Positions 62,431 through 64,000 of a stretch of DNA of 64,000 nucleotides are shown here, one piece after another (within the stretch, counting starts at the first letter, position 1; each line of letters opens with the position of its first letter). Origin of the DNA: Stutzerimonas frequens (lineage in GTDB: Bacteria > Pseudomonadota > Gammaproteobacteria > Pseudomonadales > Pseudomonadaceae); the NCBI RefSeq assembly GCF_024448335.1, contig NZ_JAMOHM010000006.1:124001-188000 (forward strand), written 5' to 3'. The position numbers were made by a program, and so were the translations under genes. The notes beneath the pieces are model-generated. The model was not told the DNA's origin. It made no database searches and saw nothing but the letters and a program-made list of their open reading frames with translations.

Positions 62431-62799
62431 TCAGCCGTGTTCGAGCCAGGTCAGGGCGTCGCTTTCCTGATGCAAGTCGAACGCCTTGATGGTCAGCCCG
62501 GGAATCAGCAGCCCCTCGACTTCGCTGATCCGGCGCAACCAGTCCTTGCCGGCGATCACGGCACAGCGATCGAAGCGGCGGATGAAGCGAAACAGTTGCG
62601 GCAGCCGTGACAGTTCGACCGCCACCGCACCGAGGGTCGGTAGGTCGAATTCGTCGATGCGATACAGCATCCGCCCGTGATTGATGCCCTCGGACTTGAA
62701 CAACAGGTCGTCCAGCGCTGCGCGCATGGCGTCACTGTCAAGCCTGCCGGACAGGATGACATCGATACGGTCGGGGGCGACGCGTGTCACTCGGAACAT
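62431..62799 (-). CDS. SpoIIAA/STAS-like domain protein
   Basis: A 122-residue single-domain protein with VTRVAPDRIDVILSGRLDSD (residues 4-23), RMLYRIDEFDLPTLGAVAVE and RFDRCAVIAGKDWLRRISEV, which fits the SpoIIAA-like (STAS-related) family. Proteins of this family have been found near stress genes; binding to lipid or nucleotide is suspected. No phosphorylatable Ser at the anti-anti-sigma position is obvious. Confidence 0.75.
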   Translation of the reverse strand: MFRVTRVAPDRIDVILSGRLDSDAMRAALDDLLFKSEGINHGRMLYRIDEFDLPTLGAVAVELSRLPQLFRFIRRFDRCAVIAGKDWLRRISEVEGLLIPGLTIKAFDLHQESDALTWLEHG

Positions 62800-62880
62800 G
62801 AGCCTTTCCTCGCAGTTGGGTCTGCTCTAGAGGATAGGCCGGAAATGACGAACCGCGAGGGGAAGGGAGGGCGCAGCCTG

Positions 62881-62913
62881 GCGTCTCCCCACGCAGCAGG
62901 CGCGGGGAGACGC
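62881..62913 (-). terminator. Terminator-like hairpin after ppiC
   Basis: GCGTCTCCCC pairs perfectly with GGGGAGACGC across a 13-base loop, directly after the ppiC stop on the minus strand. No U-tract. Confidence 0.55.
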
Positions 62914-62918
62914 TTCAA

Positions 62919-63200
62919 TCAGTCCTGGCGGCTGGTCACTTCCAGCAGGTGATAACCGAACTGGGTCTTCACCGGGCCTTGCACCTGATTCAGCGGGGCG
63001 CTGAACACGACGGTGTCGAATTCCTTGACCATCTGGCCGGGGCCGAACGAACCCAGGTCGCCGCCCTGACGGCTGGATGGGCAGGTGGAGTTTTCCTTGG
63101 CGACTTCGGCGAAGTCGGCACCGCCTTCGATGGCGGCTTTCAGTTCATTGCACTTGGCTTCGGTGGAAACCAGGATGTGGCGGGCGGTAGCGCGTGCCAT
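62919..63200 (-). CDS. ppiC: Parvulin-type peptidyl-prolyl isomerase PpiC
   Basis: A 93-residue cytosolic parvulin. TARHILVSTEAKCNELKAAI (residues 5-24), FAEVAKENSTCPSSRQGGDL (30-49), GPGQMVKEFDTVVFS and TQFGYHLLEV are the family pattern; active-site Cys, His and Phe residues are present. It speeds cis/trans isomerisation at Xaa-Pro bonds. The length equals that of E. coli PpiC (93). Confidence 0.95.
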   Translation of the reverse strand: MARATARHILVSTEAKCNELKAAIEGGADFAEVAKENSTCPSSRQGGDLGSFGPGQMVKEFDTVVFSAPLNQVQGPVKTQFGYHLLEVTSRQD

Positions 63201-63354
63201 GGGGACTCTCCTCTTCAGATAGGCTGCCGAGGCTACCGCAAACCTGTGGTATTGGCGATCGGGCCGCGTGGCATTGAAGGCTTAATGAAGGCCCCCGGCG
63301 ACCTTCCTTTCGGGTACTCTCGCGCGCTTTTTCATCGGACCCGGAAAACGCTCC

Positions 63355-63585
63355 ATGCTTGATAGCACCCTTGCGCAACTTGAAAACGTCATCAACGATC
63401 TGCTGCAGCGCAACCAGAGCCTCAGCGAGCACTGTGTCTTGCTCGAGCAGCAGCTGCAGCAGGCACGTGAGGAGAACGACAATCTGCAGCTGGCTGCGCT
63501 AGAGCAGGAAGACCGGCAGGGCGCTACCCTGGCGCGGCTGCAGGCGCTGGTGGAGCGTGCAGCTGGCAGTAGTAGCGCCGGATGA
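63355..63585 (+). CDS. Small coiled-coil protein upstream of zapA (TIGR02449-like)
   Basis: A 76-residue Leu/Gln/Glu-rich protein, LENVINDLLQRNQSLSEHCV (residues 9-28) and LLEQQLQQAREENDNLQLAA, predicted to be one long coiled coil, like ZapB/SlyX-type proteins. In Pseudomonas a protein of this type (TIGR02449) precedes zapA. The ATGA overlap with zapA suggests coupling and a link to Z-ring organisation, which is inferred from position. Confidence 0.85.
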   Translation: MLDSTLAQLENVINDLLQRNQSLSEHCVLLEQQLQQAREENDNLQLAALEQEDRQGATLARLQALVERAAGSSSAG

Positions 63586-63869
63586 CGGCGGATGGCGTTC
63601 AGGTGCTCAGGGTATTCGGCCGCGAATACTCGTTCCGCGCGCCGCCCAGCCAGGATGCTCTGCTGCAGGAGGCGGCGGCCTTGCTGCAGCAGCATCTGGC
63701 CGATAGCCAGCGGCAGTTTCCTAACGCCACGGGCGACAAGCTGCTAGTGCTGACTGCGCTCAATCTCTGCGTGCCGCTGCTGCAACAGAACGAGCAGATG
63801 CAGGATGTCGAGCAACGCATCGCTGCCAGCGTTGCCCGTATCAGTCAGCAGCTCGCGGCGCAGGGCTGA
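63582..63869 (+). CDS. zapA: Cell division protein ZapA
   Basis: A 95-residue FtsZ-ring stabiliser. VQVLRVFGREYSFRAPPSQD (residues 6-25) forms the N-terminal globular part; LLQEAAALLQQHLADSQRQF and LVLTALNLCVPLLQQNEQMQ form the long helix for tetramerisation. It overlaps the coiled-coil gene by four bases. In Pseudomonas the 6S RNA gene normally follows; that would lie beyond this window or be absent. Confidence 0.92.
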   Translation: MTADGVQVLRVFGREYSFRAPPSQDALLQEAAALLQQHLADSQRQFPNATGDKLLVLTALNLCVPLLQQNEQMQDVEQRIAASVARISQQLAAQG

Positions 63870-63888
63870 GCGGCTGCCTCAGGCTGCC

Positions 63889-64000
63889 TCAGGCTGCGTC
63901 GCTGCTGCGCGTGTTTTCGCTGACCGGCCGCTCTGTCAGGTAACGCTGCAGGCAAGCCATTTCCGGCTCGCTGAAGGCCAGCCCGAGCTTGGTGCGGCGC
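63889..64000 (-). CDS. C-terminal end of an unidentified minus-strand gene, cut by the window edge
   Basis: Reading back from a TGA at 63889-63891, an open frame of 36 codons runs to the window edge (TKLGLAFSEPEMACLQRYLT near its start, then a polar tail). Codon use looks genuine, but the piece is too short to name. It converges on zapA, with a tandem repeat of GGCTGCCTCA in the gap. Confidence 0.45.
   Translation of the reverse strand, partial: RRTKLGLAFSEPEMACLQRYLTERPVSENTRSSDAA

Noticed and set aside
63872..63900. Tandem GGCTGCCTCA repeat after zapA (two full copies and a partial third)
   Set aside because: Very short, partly coding for the convergent partial gene; not enough for a CRISPR, iteron or attachment site.

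Overview
The window reads as chromosomal DNA of a high-GC gammaproteobacterium of the Pseudomonas / Stutzerimonas (P. stutzeri group) type. Gene order and protein sequences match that lineage closely: rpsB-tsf-pyrH-frr-uppS-cdsA-dxr-rseP-bamA-skp-lpxD-fabZ-lpxA-lpxB-rnhB-dnaE-accA-tilS-pyrG-kdsA-eno-ftsB-ispD, then gfnR/adhC/fghA, then ispF-truD-surE-pcm-nlpD-rpoS-rsmZ. No tRNA, rRNA, CRISPR array, transposase, integrase or phage gene was seen.

Layout. 1-2060: the end of a Mrp/Sha-type multisubunit cation/proton antiporter operon (D partial, E, F, G). 2106-5626: glnD and map on the minus strand. 5786-30777: a long plus-strand block for translation (rpsB, tsf, frr, tilS), nucleotide metabolism (pyrH, pyrG), envelope building (uppS, cdsA, rseP, bamA, skp, lpxD, fabZ, lpxA, lpxB, kdsA), isoprenoids (dxr), replication (dnaE, rnhB), fatty acids (accA) and glycolysis (eno). 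30908-31908: ftsB and ispD. 31945-33501: a minus-strand pair of a HPF/RaiA-like ribosome hibernation protein and a baeRF-type release-factor-like protein. 33637-36750: glutathione-dependent formaldehyde detoxification with its divergent LysR regulator. 36990-38379: an old-yellow-enzyme reductase and its ArsR-type regulator. 38561-44417: ispF, truD, surE, pcm, a DUF368 (PopT-like) membrane protein, nlpD and rpoS. 44547-44871: a well-supported GacA-controlled RsmZ small RNA.

From about 44.9 kb to the end the content is more accessory: a GNAT-Nudix fusion, a sodium/solute symporter, a small outer-membrane protein, a two-gene HAM1-like / SIR2-like module, truncated hemoglobin, a universal stress protein, an HNH nuclease, a YebC paralogue, an EamA exporter, a MOSC protein, dgt, an ammonium transporter, a GhrA-type reductase, a cluster of small stress-type proteins (two DUF3597 paralogues, a second HPF-like protein, a SpoIIAA/STAS-like protein), ppiC, a small coiled-coil protein and zapA.

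The most notable item is the HAM1-SIR2 pair at 48846-50191. A HAM1/ITPase-fold protein, in which the residue aligned with the catalytic Asp is His and the SHR motif is SMR, lies 5 bases upstream of an apparently intact SIR2-type NADase domain. This resembles the sensor/effector half of the reported Kongming anti-phage system, but no adenosine deaminase gene is nearby, so it may be a distinct two-gene nucleotide-sensing defence module. The HPF-baeRF operon, the second HPF paralogue and the RsmZ locus are secondary points of interest. All identities were recognised by eye; no database search was run.
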